Part shown: one piece after another, positions 34,945-44,128 of the stretch | Numbering within the stretch: position 1 is the stretch's first letter | Layout: the number at the start of each line of letters is the position of its first letter | From: Blautia sp. MSJ-9 | Lineage (GTDB): Bacteria; Bacillota; Clostridia; Lachnospirales; Lachnospiraceae | DNA: 64,000 bases | NCBI RefSeq assembly: GCF_018919065.1 | Contig: NZ_JAHLQG010000004.1 | Coordinates: forward strand, 1 to 64,000 | Reading direction: 5' to 3' | Notes under the pieces: model-generated | Seen by the model: only the letters and a program-made list of their open reading frames with translations | Databases searched by the model: none | What the model was told of the DNA's origin: nothing | Made by a program: the position numbers and the translations under genes

Positions 34945-34983
34945 TAATCAAATCAAGTAAGTCCCTTGCTTCAATTGCGAATG
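34945..34983 (+). repeat. Dispersed intergenic repeat, copy 3
   Basis: AATCAAATCAAGTAAGTCCC, then CTTGCTTCAATTGCGAAT, aligns with copies 1 and 2 (shared CAAGTAAGT and TTCAATTGCGAA). It lies between the convergent SPOR and AraC genes. Confidence 0.4.
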
Positions 34984-35028
34984 TCCGTTTGACTCTGTCA
35001 ATTTTGATTTTATAAAGATTAAAAACCG

Positions 35029-35925
35029 CTAATTTTTTTTAATATTCTGCTTCCTATATTTCTGCGGACTGCATCCCTTAACCCGTGAGAATACCTTAGC
35101 ATAGTAATTAGAGTCCGTAAATCCGGACTTCTGCGCGACGTCCATAATACTGTCGCCGGAACTGAGGAGAAATTCCAGGCTTCGCTCTACTCGGTATTCC
35201 TGTAGGAAGGTAAACAGGGATACGTTCATGTAGCGCTTGAACAATCGGCTACATTCACTTTCGCAGAGATGAATTTCATCTGCGATATCTTTCATCTGGA
35301 TCTTGTTCATGTAATTGTGTTCCAGGTAGTCCATGATCTCACGCATGCGGTTTCGTTCCAGTTTGCTGTGCTCAGTGTATGGAATATCTTCCGGGAGGTT
35401 CTGGAGCATACAGCGCCACATTTTCTGCAGAGTACCTGTGATGTCTAGTTCATAGAAATCTTCTTTTGCTTCGTATAAACGTATAATTTCTTTTACACAG
35501 TCTGCAAAATAACTATGCCATGGCTGAGAGTAGTCGATGTGTATGGCAGGAAGCGAGAAATTTTGCAAAAAAGGTTCTACATATTTTCTGCGCAGAATAC
35601 TCTCATAAGAACCGTAGATGATCTTGGGCAGAAAAGTAATGGAAACGTACTTTCCATCCTGCATATCTTCCATGAATCCGGCATGAAGAACATTGGCATT
35701 TCCAAGCAGGATATCGCCGGTTTTCATATGGTAAGTACACTGGTTTACTTTATAAAGAATTTGTCCATCCAGAACAAGGGTGATTTCCAGTTCTGGGTGC
35801 CAGTGCCATAAGAAAGAACCGGATTTATATCCGGAAAGCTTTTCATAGCTTACCAGAAGTGGGAATTCGTCGCTGCCGTGTTTCTTTAGCTCTTTCTGGG
35901 AGCCATCGGTTATGATCTCTGCCAT
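35029..35925 (-). CDS. AraC-family regulator with N-terminal cupin
   Basis: 298 residues. A cupin-like sugar-sensing fold (about 25-130, with HWHPELEITLVLDG and TGDILLGNANVLH) precedes a C-terminal AraC DNA-binding domain (about 195-295: MKDIADEIHLCESECSRLFKRY and DVAQKSGFTDSNYYAKVFSR, then SPQKYRK). Start at 35925 is chosen for GGAGGACACGC just upstream. It is divergent from galactokinase across 411 bp, and such regulators normally control the adjacent sugar gene, so it likely senses galactose or a galactoside. Its own promoter is at 36118-36146. Confidence 0.9.
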   Translation of the reverse strand: MAEIITDGSQKELKKHGSDEFPLLVSYEKLSGYKSGSFLWHWHPELEITLVLDGQILYKVNQCTYHMKTGDILLGNANVLHAGFMEDMQDGKYVSITFLPKIIYGSYESILRRKYVEPFLQNFSLPAIHIDYSQPWHSYFADCVKEIIRLYEAKEDFYELDITGTLQKMWRCMLQNLPEDIPYTEHSKLERNRMREIMDYLEHNYMNKIQMKDIADEIHLCESECSRLFKRYMNVSLFTFLQEYRVERSLEFLLSSGDSIMDVAQKSGFTDSNYYAKVFSRVKGCSPQKYRKQNIKKN

Positions 35926-36117
35926 TGCGTGTCCTCCAGTTATGAAATCAAAATCCCATCGCCGCAGGCGATTTTCAATGAATTTGGATAAAATCATCCG
36001 CTTCGTTACGTGATTCGGTTAAATGAATGGTTATCCTGTCATTGTTGTACGTAGAATAATTAGCAATGTCTCGTGGACATTTCAGAATATAATAAATGCT
36101 AACGATAAGATAAACTC

Positions 36118-36146
36118 ATTGTACACTTTTATAGCAATAAACGCAA
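36118..36146 (-). promoter_or_regulatory. Promoter of the cupin-AraC regulator
   Basis: On the minus strand TTGCGT (36141-36146) and TACAAT (36118-36123) are 17 bp apart. In the same 35926-36337 gap a galK-oriented -10 (TATACT near 36200) has no good -35, consistent with activation by the regulator. Confidence 0.5.
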
Positions 36147-36266
36147 GATTTTACTATTTTCTCCCCAAATTATCAAGGATTTTTCTATTGTAGTAATGTA
36201 TACTGAATTTCAAGAGTGTGACCGTAATAGGGCTGCTCCCAAACTTTCATACACATATTCCCGTCT

Positions 36267-36303
36267 GCCGCCGGAGTTTATGCAATGCCACTGCATAACG
36301 GCG
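36267..36303 (+). promoter_or_regulatory. Structured leader hairpin before galK
   Basis: CCGCCG (36267-36272) pairs with CGGCGG (36298-36303) and TTATGCA (36277-36283) with TGCATAA (36291-36297), loop ATGCCAC, with a GAGT bulge. It ends 34 bp before the galK ATG and has no T-run, so it is more likely an mRNA stability or control element than a terminator. Confidence 0.5.
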
Positions 36304-36337
36304 GTCAGGCCGGAAAGAGCAACGGAGGATTTTTACA

Positions 36338-37576
36338 ATGAATATTCCAAATAAAAATGAATTAACACGTATTTACGGAGAGGCAGAGAGATCAGCAGCA
36401 CGTTTTCAGTCAGTAGCTGATCACTTCGCAGAAATTTACCATCATGATACAGCAGAATTCTTCACAGCACCGGGAAGAACCGAGATCATTGGAAACCATA
36501 CAGACCACAATGGCGGACGTGTTATCGCAGGAAGTATTGATATGGATACTATTGGTGCGGCTTATCCGAACAACAGCAGCGTTATCCGCATTACAAGTGA
36601 AGGATATGACAAAGAAGTTGTTGTAGATATTGACAAGCTTTCCAGCGTACCGAAAGCTCAGGGAACCGTATCTCTGGTAGCCGGTATGGTAGAGGCAATT
36701 CAGAAATTCGGTTTCAAAGTATCCGGATTTGATGCTTATGTGACAACAAACGTGATCCGTGCAGCTGGTGTAAGCTCTTCTGCATCTTTTGAAATGCTTG
36801 TATGTTCTATCATTAATTATTTCTTTAATGACGGAGCAATGACATACATCAATTATGCAAAAGCCGGACAGTATGCTGAGAATGTATATTGGCTGAAAGC
36901 TTCCGGATTAATGGATCAGCTTGCATGTGCAGTAGGCGGCCCGATCCTTCTTGATTTCTCTGACAGAGAGAATCCGAAATATGAGAAAGTAAACTTCTCT
37001 TTCCATGATTACAACCATCACCTTGTAATCGTTAATACAGGAAAAGGTCATGCTGATCTGAGCGCAGAATATTCTGAGATCCCGATGGAAATGAAAGAGG
37101 CAGCAAAGGCAGCAGGAGCAGAACTTCTCTGTGAGACAACTCTTGATGATGTCCTGGCAAACATGGATAAGATTGAAAATGACAGAGCAATCTTAAGAGC
37201 AATCCACTTCTTCAAAGAGAATGAGCGTGTAGAAAAGGCTGCAAAAGCTGTTGAAGAGAAAGACGGAGAAACTGTACTGAGACTTCTCAGCGAATCCGGA
37301 AAATCTTCCTGGGAATTACTCCAGAACTGCTATCCGATCAAAGCATTTACAGAGCAGAAGATTTCCGTTGCACTTGCTCTTACAGACCTCTTCCTTGAGA
37401 AACTGGGCAAAGGTATATGCCGTATCCATGGAGGTGGATTTGCAGGTGTTATCATGTGTGTAGTACCGGAAGAGGAGACAGAGAACTATGTTTCTTACAT
37501 TTCCAAATTTGCAGGAAAAGAGAATGTATATCCGATGAATATCCGTGCGGTTGGTGCTGTACATATTGAACTGTAA
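36338..37576 (+). CDS. galK: Galactokinase
   Basis: 412 residues of the GHMP kinase family. The galactokinase signature GRTEIIGNHTDHNGG lies near residue 46, the ATP loop AAGVSSSASFE near 144, the GLMDQ segment near 188 (catalytic Asp) and the third GHMP motif GGGFAG near 365. It phosphorylates galactose at C1 with ATP, the first Leloir step after beta-galactosidase action. Ribosome site CAACGGAGG. galT and galE are not in the window. The divergent cupin-AraC regulator and the downstream two-component/ABC genes form its context. Confidence 0.95.
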   Translation: MNIPNKNELTRIYGEAERSAARFQSVADHFAEIYHHDTAEFFTAPGRTEIIGNHTDHNGGRVIAGSIDMDTIGAAYPNNSSVIRITSEGYDKEVVVDIDKLSSVPKAQGTVSLVAGMVEAIQKFGFKVSGFDAYVTTNVIRAAGVSSSASFEMLVCSIINYFFNDGAMTYINYAKAGQYAENVYWLKASGLMDQLACAVGGPILLDFSDRENPKYEKVNFSFHDYNHHLVIVNTGKGHADLSAEYSEIPMEMKEAAKAAGAELLCETTLDDVLANMDKIENDRAILRAIHFFKENERVEKAAKAVEEKDGETVLRLLSESGKSSWELLQNCYPIKAFTEQKISVALALTDLFLEKLGKGICRIHGGGFAGVIMCVVPEEETENYVSYISKFAGKENVYPMNIRAVGAVHIEL

Positions 37577-37714
37577 TCTGAATTATAAGGTTATTATATA
37601 TGCTTATAATATATTGCAGGAAATAAAGCAGAAAACAGGGCGTGATGCTTTGAGTACAGCATATTTTGGGACAATACACAAGAACAGAGATATAAATAAT
37701 TGCATACAGAGGTT

Positions 37715-37878
37715 TAGAGCGTGTTTGAAAAATCATTCCCGCAATCTGCACGCCCCACTTTGCGGTATATTTTGCCCGAATTCGGTTGTCGTAGCCCGCT
37801 ACGACGCCCTCATCCGAACAAAATCTCCCACAAATTGTGACGCACATCTTGCAGAAAGCCTTTTTCAAACACGCTCTA
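37715..37878. mobile_element. 164-bp palindromic MITE-like element
   Basis: The element starts and ends with an 18-bp perfect inverted repeat, TAGAGCGTGTTTGAAAAA (37715-37732) and its complement (37861-37878), and the two halves stay complementary, though imperfectly, to the centre (GTCGTAGC with GCTACGAC). It carries no gene and is flanked by GTT on both sides, a possible 3-bp target duplication. It is GC-richer than its surroundings. Likely a non-autonomous element mobilised by a transposase elsewhere. Confidence 0.7.
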
Positions 37879-37922
37879 GTTGTAACTGATTGAAGGGTAT
37901 CGGTTATTAAAAGTTCAGAGTA

Positions 37923-37978
37923 GAAAGCAGCTTAAGTATATGTATGATTCACATGTACTTGAACTGCTTTCTTTTTTC
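37923..37978 (+). terminator. Terminator in the galK-kinase gap
   Basis: GAAAGCAG (37923-37930) pairs with CTGCTTTC (37964-37971), extended inward by TTAAGTATATGT with ACATGTACTTGA, followed by TTTTTTCTTTTC. Confidence 0.8.
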
Positions 37979-38074
37979 TTTTCAACCTGAAACTTCTGTA
38001 TTATAATTATAGTAATTGAGGCAAAAAGGTCAGAACAGGATATGGAGTTCTGAACCAGATGAGGGGATAAATAA

Positions 38075-39889
38075 ATGAAACAAAAAAAATGGACGATGCG
38101 AAATGCTCTGCTTGTCTTATGCATCAGTAGTGTAGTATTTGCTCTGTTACTGCAGACCTTTCTTTTTCATCAGTCACTGCGTAGGCAGATTCGGGCAGAG
38201 AGTATATCGGATCATGAAATATCTTTAAATAAAATGCAGACAGATCTGTCTCATTTTATTCATACAATACGAGGAGAAATGCTCACGATCTACAGTGAGC
38301 AGGACCTCATCAATGCCATGCGGGATGCCGCAGAACAGGATTCCAGTATGAAAGAATATTACTGGAGAACCTGGTATATGGCAAGAAAACGATTCACAAA
38401 AGAAGATCAGGTTCTTGCGATGTATCTGTATGATACGAAAGATAAGCTGATCAGCAGTTATCGATACAATTCCGTTACTTATCCAAGAGATATTTATAAA
38501 GCAGACTATGATGATAATGAAGAAAGGGTCTACAGTTATGTACATGGTGACCGCACAGACCTGATGATCTCCGGCTATCACAATCCTGAGGCAAAGAAAG
38601 ACATTATCCGGTTTGTTCTGAAACTTCATAATTATGATGCGGACAGAAGCAGCCTGGGATATCTTGTCTGTGATATTAACAGTGCTGCATTTACTTCGAT
38701 CATGGCAAAATACGTGGATGTGGAGCAGGTATGCCTGTGGCTTCAACCGCTGGATGATAAAGTAATCGCAATGACCGGGCAGGCATCAGAGAGTCAGAGC
38801 AGAATCCAGAAGCAGCTTTCAAAAGTGATTCAGGATTATTATCAGGCAAATGAACTGCAGGAGGAATATGACGGAAATTATCTGATCCAGGTTTCTCAGG
38901 AGAATTATAATCTGGAAGCATTTGTTCTTGTTTCTCAGTCTCTTCTGACAGCAGCACAGAAATCTTTGATCCGAACGCTTCTTATTATAATGGCAGCAAT
39001 GATCGCTGCCGTTGCAGTATTGGTTCTGTTTGTGTCGCAGTGGGTAACGCGACCGGTAGAAGAGATGAGCAGTACCATTACACGGATCAAGAATGGAGAG
39101 AAACAGCTTCGTGTGCAGCCGATTGGATGGTCACAGGAATTGTCTACACTGGGAACTGAGTTTAATGAGATGCTCGATCGTATGGAAGTCATGGCGCAGG
39201 AAGAACTTCAGCATAAGATGCTGGTGGAACGTACGGAATATAAAATGCTTCAGGCGCAGATCAATCCGCATTTTCTTTATAATACATTGGATACAATGAG
39301 CGGTATTGCAAATGCGCAGAATTGTCCACTGGTAAGCGGAATGTGTCGTTCTTTGTCTGCGATTTTCCGTTACAGTCTGAATATGACGGATGAGCTTTCT
39401 ACTTTACAGAATGAGATGGCACATGTGAGAAATTATCTCTATGTAATGGATGTAAGAAATGGTTCAACCATTGCTTATGATTATCAGATTGACAGTGATA
39501 CTCTTCAGGATCCGATGCCGCGTATCTGCATACAGCCGGTTGTGGAGAATGCCTTGGCGCACGGACTTAGAAATGTTCGACGTAAGGACAAGAAGCTGCT
39601 GATCCGTTCCGAGCATGTCGGAGAGAATCTGGTAATTACAGTTCAGGACAATGGAGCAGGAATGGATGCAGAGGAAATGAACCGCCTGCTTGAACAGAAT
39701 GATATGAAACGTGTGGAATCCGGTGTTTCCATTGGGATCCTGAATGTAAATGCACGTTTGAAGAAACTTTTTGGTAAAGAGTACGGACTACATATTGAGA
39801 GTACGATTGGCGAAGGAACAACAGTAACAATTACAGTTCCGGCGGTCTTGGAAAATGATAAGCAGCATTATGAAGCAAGTAGAGATTAA
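38075..39889 (+). CDS. YesM-family sensor histidine kinase
   Basis: 604 residues: membrane helix (about 10-30), extracytoplasmic sensor (about 31-300), second helix (about 302-325), HAMP (about 326-378), then the His_kinase domain with AQINPHFLYNTLD (His near residue 398) and an ATPase domain (VVENALAHGL, DNGAGMD). It would sense an extracellular sugar and phosphorylate the response regulator that follows. The pairing with a sugar ABC operon is typical of YesM/YesN systems in Firmicutes. No strong ribosome site beyond GATGAGGGG. Confidence 0.92.
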   Translation: MKQKKWTMRNALLVLCISSVVFALLLQTFLFHQSLRRQIRAESISDHEISLNKMQTDLSHFIHTIRGEMLTIYSEQDLINAMRDAAEQDSSMKEYYWRTWYMARKRFTKEDQVLAMYLYDTKDKLISSYRYNSVTYPRDIYKADYDDNEERVYSYVHGDRTDLMISGYHNPEAKKDIIRFVLKLHNYDADRSSLGYLVCDINSAAFTSIMAKYVDVEQVCLWLQPLDDKVIAMTGQASESQSRIQKQLSKVIQDYYQANELQEEYDGNYLIQVSQENYNLEAFVLVSQSLLTAAQKSLIRTLLIIMAAMIAAVAVLVLFVSQWVTRPVEEMSSTITRIKNGEKQLRVQPIGWSQELSTLGTEFNEMLDRMEVMAQEELQHKMLVERTEYKMLQAQINPHFLYNTLDTMSGIANAQNCPLVSGMCRSLSAIFRYSLNMTDELSTLQNEMAHVRNYLYVMDVRNGSTIAYDYQIDSDTLQDPMPRICIQPVVENALAHGLRNVRRKDKKLLIRSEHVGENLVITVQDNGAGMDAEEMNRLLEQNDMKRVESGVSIGILNVNARLKKLFGKEYGLHIESTIGEGTTVTITVPAVLENDKQHYEASRD

Positions 39890-39916
39890 AAATGATAGAA
39901 ACAGGAGGGAATATCA

Positions 39917-41545
39917 TTGAAATCCATGAAATACAAAGTTCTCGCAGCAGACGATGAATTCTGGAGCCGCGAAAATATCCGCAGTCTGATTCCATGGGAA
40001 GAATATTCGCTGGAATTTCTGGAGCCTGCCTGCGACGGAGAGGAAGTTCTTGAGCGCATTCCGGAGGAGAAACCGGACATTATTCTTACAGATATTAATA
40101 TGCCATTTTTAAGCGGACTGGAATTACTGCAGCGTCTTCAGAACGAGTATCCGAATATCGTAACAATTGCTATCAGCGGCTACGATGATTTTGATAAAGT
40201 AAAAGGTGTATTTGTATCCGGCGGTCTGGATTATCTTCTGAAACCAGTGGGAAAAGAAGAACTGGTCAAAGTTCTTACCAAAGCACTGGGGGTTCTGGAA
40301 GAAAGAGAAAACGCAAAGAAGCATGATGAAACCAGCAGGATTCAGGAACATAAGCTTTCTTCATTTCTGGAGGACAGTGAATATTCAGCATTGCTTTCAG
40401 GAAAATTATATGGACAGTCTGCGTCTCAGACTCATGTATCCAGCACGAATATATTTTCAGAAGTAGCAACTCTGATGGTAAAATTTTATAATATTGCGGA
40501 AATCGCAGAGCAGTTTGATCATGATAATCTGCAGATGTCATGGAGTATTAAGTCCAGACTCAGAGAATTGACGGGAACGGACGGAAATGCGATTATTTTT
40601 AACAACAGTAATAAGATGAGTGAGTTCCTGATCGTAAAGACAGCAGATGCAAAGGAACTCAGAGCTCTTGCAGAGAATATTCTGAAGGAATTTCCGCTGG
40701 AAGAATACGGTCCGGTTTCAGTAGTACTTCATGAGCAGACCAGTTCGCTGGATGATATTGGCACCGTTTACAGAGAACTGATCTCGACACTTGTTACCCG
40801 TCCATTTAGCAGGAGTCATTGTATTCTGTCCTGCCCGGAGGAGAAAAATACTGTTGAAATGCAGACTATCGGGAAGTCAGCGCCTGCTCATATGGAGACA
40901 GAACTGTACCATTTACTTTCGACAGGAAAGAAATCGGAGACAGAGAAACTGATATTCAGAACCTGTGATTTTAAACATTGTGATGATGGTACCTGGAGTT
41001 ATCTGGATGTAAAACAATATGCCGGCAGGATCACGGGAATCCTGTATCGATATGTACAGGAGAAGTGCCCGGAGCTAACTGCGCAGGCAGAAGAAGCTAT
41101 GGATAACATTGATTATTATATGAAGTGTCTCAATGCACCGTCTCTGTTTGCTTCGTTGAAAATCCTGCTGGACAGCCTGTGGGAAAGCGGAGAAGACAAA
41201 GGAGCTGATTCCAGTTCTGTTGTGCAGCAGGTAGAGCAGATACACAGATATATTGAGCAATCTTATCACGAGAATATCACACTTACGGCACTGGCAGAGC
41301 AGTATCATATGGATGCAAGCTACCTTTCCAGGATTTTCAGCCAGAAGTATGGAGAGACTATTATTGCATTTCTCACCAGAATCCGAATGGAAAAAGCTGC
41401 AGAGCTTATGAAAGATCAGGATAAGAAACTGGAGACAATTTCGTTTCTGGTTGGCTATGATGACTATAACTATTTCAGCAGGGTGTTCAGAAAGAAGATG
41501 GGATGCAGCCCGAGAGAGTATCGAAATAATCTTGCACAGTTATAA
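39917..41545 (+). CDS. YesN-family response regulator (REC plus AraC domain)
   Basis: 542 residues starting at TTG 39917, 9 bases after AGGAGG. Receiver domain (about 5-125) with DDE near residue 12, phospho-Asp in ILTDINMP (about 58) and Lys in YLLKPVGK (about 107). A middle domain of about 300 residues follows, then the C-terminal AraC double helix-turn-helix (about 440-540: LTALAEQYHMDASYLSRIF, then SFLVGYDDYNYFSRVFRKK). It very likely activates the ABC transporter operon that follows; a 20-bp-spaced direct repeat at 41681-41716 is a good binding site. Confidence 0.92.
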   Translation: MKSMKYKVLAADDEFWSRENIRSLIPWEEYSLEFLEPACDGEEVLERIPEEKPDIILTDINMPFLSGLELLQRLQNEYPNIVTIAISGYDDFDKVKGVFVSGGLDYLLKPVGKEELVKVLTKALGVLEERENAKKHDETSRIQEHKLSSFLEDSEYSALLSGKLYGQSASQTHVSSTNIFSEVATLMVKFYNIAEIAEQFDHDNLQMSWSIKSRLRELTGTDGNAIIFNNSNKMSEFLIVKTADAKELRALAENILKEFPLEEYGPVSVVLHEQTSSLDDIGTVYRELISTLVTRPFSRSHCILSCPEEKNTVEMQTIGKSAPAHMETELYHLLSTGKKSETEKLIFRTCDFKHCDDGTWSYLDVKQYAGRITGILYRYVQEKCPELTAQAEEAMDNIDYYMKCLNAPSLFASLKILLDSLWESGEDKGADSSSVVQQVEQIHRYIEQSYHENITLTALAEQYHMDASYLSRIFSQKYGETIIAFLTRIRMEKAAELMKDQDKKLETISFLVGYDDYNYFSRVFRKKMGCSPREYRNNLAQL

Positions 41546-41680
41546 TTGAAGTTATAATTAATATGGAAGAAACTCAGACAGAAGTCCTTTGTATTGCAGT
41601 TCTTATTGAACGGATACAGGGGACTTTATTATACAGCTAATTGATGGCAGATAAAGAAGCAGACCATACAAGTTACTGGC

Positions 41681-41716
41681 ATTTTGCCTAACTTGTTCAT
41701 ATTTTGTCCAACTTTT
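41681..41716 (+). promoter_or_regulatory. Tandem direct repeat, probable YesN-type operator
   Basis: ATTTTGCCTAACTTGT (41681-41696) and ATTTTGTCCAACTTTT (41701-41716) differ at only four positions and repeat with a period of exactly 20 bp, two helical turns, as expected for a dimer of an AraC-type regulator. Downstream a TAATAT/TATAGT (41791-41799) lacks a good -35, fitting activation. The rest of 41546-41879 is the leader of the binding-protein gene. Confidence 0.55.
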
Positions 41717-41879
41717 ATATACAAACTGGTCAAGAATGTGCAACAAAATTTTCCAAATATGTCCTAACTAACCAAAGCTGAAATATGGTTTAATATAGTC
41801 ACAGAGGAACGGAGAGCTCGGAACAAAACTTCCGTTCAAAAAATCAAAAACCAAATTTTTTCAAGGAGGGTTTTACAAC

Positions 41880-43022
41880 ATGAAAAAAAGAATGAGAAAA
41901 GCAGTCGCTATCGCAGCAACAGCAGCAATGGTTGGTTCATTACCAATGGGTGCAGTAACAGCACAGGCAGCCGATGACGATATCACAATCGGTGTATCAA
42001 TCTGGAGCTCCACAGACGTACTTGGAAGCCAGAGTAAGAAAATCATCGACAAAGCAGCTGATGCTCTTGGCGTTAACGTAATGTATGTTGACCAGGGCCA
42101 CGTATCTGAGCAGGTTACAGCTTCTGTTGAACAGCTTTGTGCAGCAGGATGTAACGGTATCGTAATCTGTAACTCAGCAGACTCTGAAATGACATCTGCA
42201 ATCCAGACCTGCGATGCAAACCAGGTTTACCTTACACAGTTCTATCGTATCATTTCCGAAGAGAACAGCCCTGAAGTATATCAGACAGCATGCAACTCCC
42301 AGTACTATCTTGGTGCAGTTCATGAAGACGAAGTAACAAACGGATATACACTGGTTAACCTGCTTCTTGAGAACGGTGACAGAAACATCGGTCTTGAAGC
42401 TTGGACAGTTGGTGATGCTACATTCCAGCAGAGATGGAAAGGTTATCAGCAGGCAGTTGACGAATGGAACGAAGCTAACCCGGATGATCAGGCAACAATG
42501 ACAGAGCCTGTATACGCTAACACATCTTCTGAAGAAGGCGCAGCAGCAGCTCTTTCCCTTTACAACTCCAATCCTGATATGGACGCTCTGATCGTTGCAG
42601 GTGGCGGCGGTGACCCACTTGTTGGTTCCATCGGTGCTCTGGCAAACGAAGGACTTACAGGAAAGATTGACGTTGTTTCTACAGACTTCCTTGATGACCT
42701 TGGCGAGCAGCTTCAGTCTGGCGGAATGTTTGCTGAATCAGGCGGACACTTCTGCGACCCGTTATATGCATTCCTTATCACATATAACGCAATCAAAGGC
42801 AACTATGTAAAAGATGAAGGATCCTTCGGATACGAAATCCAGTTCCCATATCTGTATGTATCTTCTTCCGAAGACTATGAAAACTACAAGAAATACTTTG
42901 TAGATGATGATCCATATACAGACGAAGAACTCGTTGAATTAGCTGGATACAGCTTCGACGATCTGAACAAAGCTGCAACATCACTTTCTATCGACGACGT
43001 TATTTCCCGTCACAGCAACTAA
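41880..43022 (+). CDS. Sugar ABC transporter binding protein (Peripla_BP_4 type)
   Basis: 380 residues: signal peptide (1 to about 30, ending VTAQA-AD), then a two-lobed periplasmic-binding-protein fold of the ribose/galactose class (ITIGVSIWSS, CNGIVICNSAD, GGGGDPLVGSIGAL). No cysteine follows the signal peptide, so there is no lipobox and the protein would not be lipid-anchored, unlike most Gram-positive binding proteins. Codon use (GCA, AAC, CTT) suggests high expression. Strong AAGGAGGG ribosome site. First gene of the transporter operon. Substrate probably galactose, galactofuranose or a galactoside. Confidence 0.9.
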   Translation: MKKRMRKAVAIAATAAMVGSLPMGAVTAQAADDDITIGVSIWSSTDVLGSQSKKIIDKAADALGVNVMYVDQGHVSEQVTASVEQLCAAGCNGIVICNSADSEMTSAIQTCDANQVYLTQFYRIISEENSPEVYQTACNSQYYLGAVHEDEVTNGYTLVNLLLENGDRNIGLEAWTVGDATFQQRWKGYQQAVDEWNEANPDDQATMTEPVYANTSSEEGAAAALSLYNSNPDMDALIVAGGGGDPLVGSIGALANEGLTGKIDVVSTDFLDDLGEQLQSGGMFAESGGHFCDPLYAFLITYNAIKGNYVKDEGSFGYEIQFPYLYVSSSEDYENYKKYFVDDDPYTDEELVELAGYSFDDLNKAATSLSIDDVISRHSN

Positions 43023-43037
43023 TATGACAAACTTAAG

Positions 43038-43069
43038 CTCCACTGCCTTTCCTCCAAAAGGCAGTGGAG
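43038..43069 (+). terminator. Intercistronic hairpin 1 after the binding-protein gene
   Basis: A 13-bp perfect stem (43038-43050 with 43057-43069) without a strong T-run. Such hairpins commonly protect the abundant binding-protein mRNA and limit transcription into the permease genes. Confidence 0.65.
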
Positions 43070-43092
43070 AATTAATTAGAGGTTATGATTAG

Positions 43093-43154
43093 CGCCCGCC
43101 CAAAGCAAAAGGCCAAACCTGATAAAGTGTCTGACCTCCTGCTTTTGGCGGGCG
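43093..43154 (+). repeat. Intercistronic hairpin 2 before the permease
   Basis: CGCCCGCC (43093-43100) pairs with GGCGGGCG (43147-43154), and the adjacent CAAAGC with GCTTTTG. It ends 24 bp before the permease ATG and could influence its translation. Confidence 0.55.
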
Positions 43155-43178
43155 AAGAAATGGATAAGGAGAATGGTT

Positions 43179-44117
43179 ATGAAGAAACTCAAACAAAGCC
43201 AGTATTACGGAATCGGCATTCTGATTCTCATGCTTGTAGTTTTCTGGGCAGTATTCAAAGTACTTGCACCAACTACTTTCGGTTCCCCTGCTAAACTGGC
43301 TACTTACATGAAATCAGCATTAATTTACGCAGTTGGCGGATGCGGCCTTTACTTTATCTGCGTAATGGGACCTTTCGATATGAGCGTTGGTGCCAATATC
43401 GTACTTTCATCCATTGTCGCCTGCAACGCAAGTGAGAAATTCGGCTATGCCGGACTCATCATTGCACCGCTGATCTGCGGTACGATCATTGGTCTCATCA
43501 ATGGTATCGTTTATATCAAATTACATATCTCTTCCCTGATTGTTACATGTGCGTTGTCCCTGATCTATGAGGCATTCAGTGTATACGCGACCAACGGAAA
43601 GAACGTAATCCTTTCAACAGACTACAGAGCATTTGGTGATTATCCGGTCAACCTGATCCTGGCACTGATCGCATACATGCTTTGCGCATTCATTCTGAAA
43701 TACACAAAGATCGGTACTTATACTTACGCGATCGGAAGTAACGAAGTTGTTGCAAAGAACATGGGTGTAAATGTTCCGAAGTATAAAATCGTAGCATTTA
43801 CTCTTGCAGGATTCTTCTTCGGACTTCAGGCAATCCTGACAATCAGTTTTGGTACTTCCATGACATCAGCTTCCAACCTTTCCTCTATGAGCCGTAACTT
43901 TACTCCTCTGATGGGAACATTCTTTGGACTGGCATTTAAGAAATATGGCCATCCGGTTATCGCTATTGTAATCGGTGAAATGATCATTCAGCTTATGTTC
44001 AACGGTTTCGTTGCACTGGGAGCTCCGACTACGATCCAGAACGTAGTAACAGGTGTTGCTCTGCTGGTTATCGTTGCACTGACAACTAAACCGGTTAAAG
44101 GTCTTGTAGTAAAATAA
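43179..44117 (+). CDS. Sugar ABC transporter permease 1 (BPD_transp_2)
   Basis: 312 residues with about nine membrane helices and the family's permease marks (GPFDMSVGANIVLSS near residue 67, AIGSNEVVAKNMGVNVPKYK near 182). Start at 43179 follows AAGGAGAATGG; an ATG 6 bases earlier is too close to the ribosome site. It pairs with the second, distinct permease to form the channel, as in YtfT/YjfF-type galactofuranose and other ribose-class importers with two permeases. Confidence 0.92.
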   Translation: MKKLKQSQYYGIGILILMLVVFWAVFKVLAPTTFGSPAKLATYMKSALIYAVGGCGLYFICVMGPFDMSVGANIVLSSIVACNASEKFGYAGLIIAPLICGTIIGLINGIVYIKLHISSLIVTCALSLIYEAFSVYATNGKNVILSTDYRAFGDYPVNLILALIAYMLCAFILKYTKIGTYTYAIGSNEVVAKNMGVNVPKYKIVAFTLAGFFFGLQAILTISFGTSMTSASNLSSMSRNFTPLMGTFFGLAFKKYGHPVIAIVIGEMIIQLMFNGFVALGAPTTIQNVVTGVALLVIVALTTKPVKGLVVK

Positions 44118-44128
44118 GGAGAACGATT

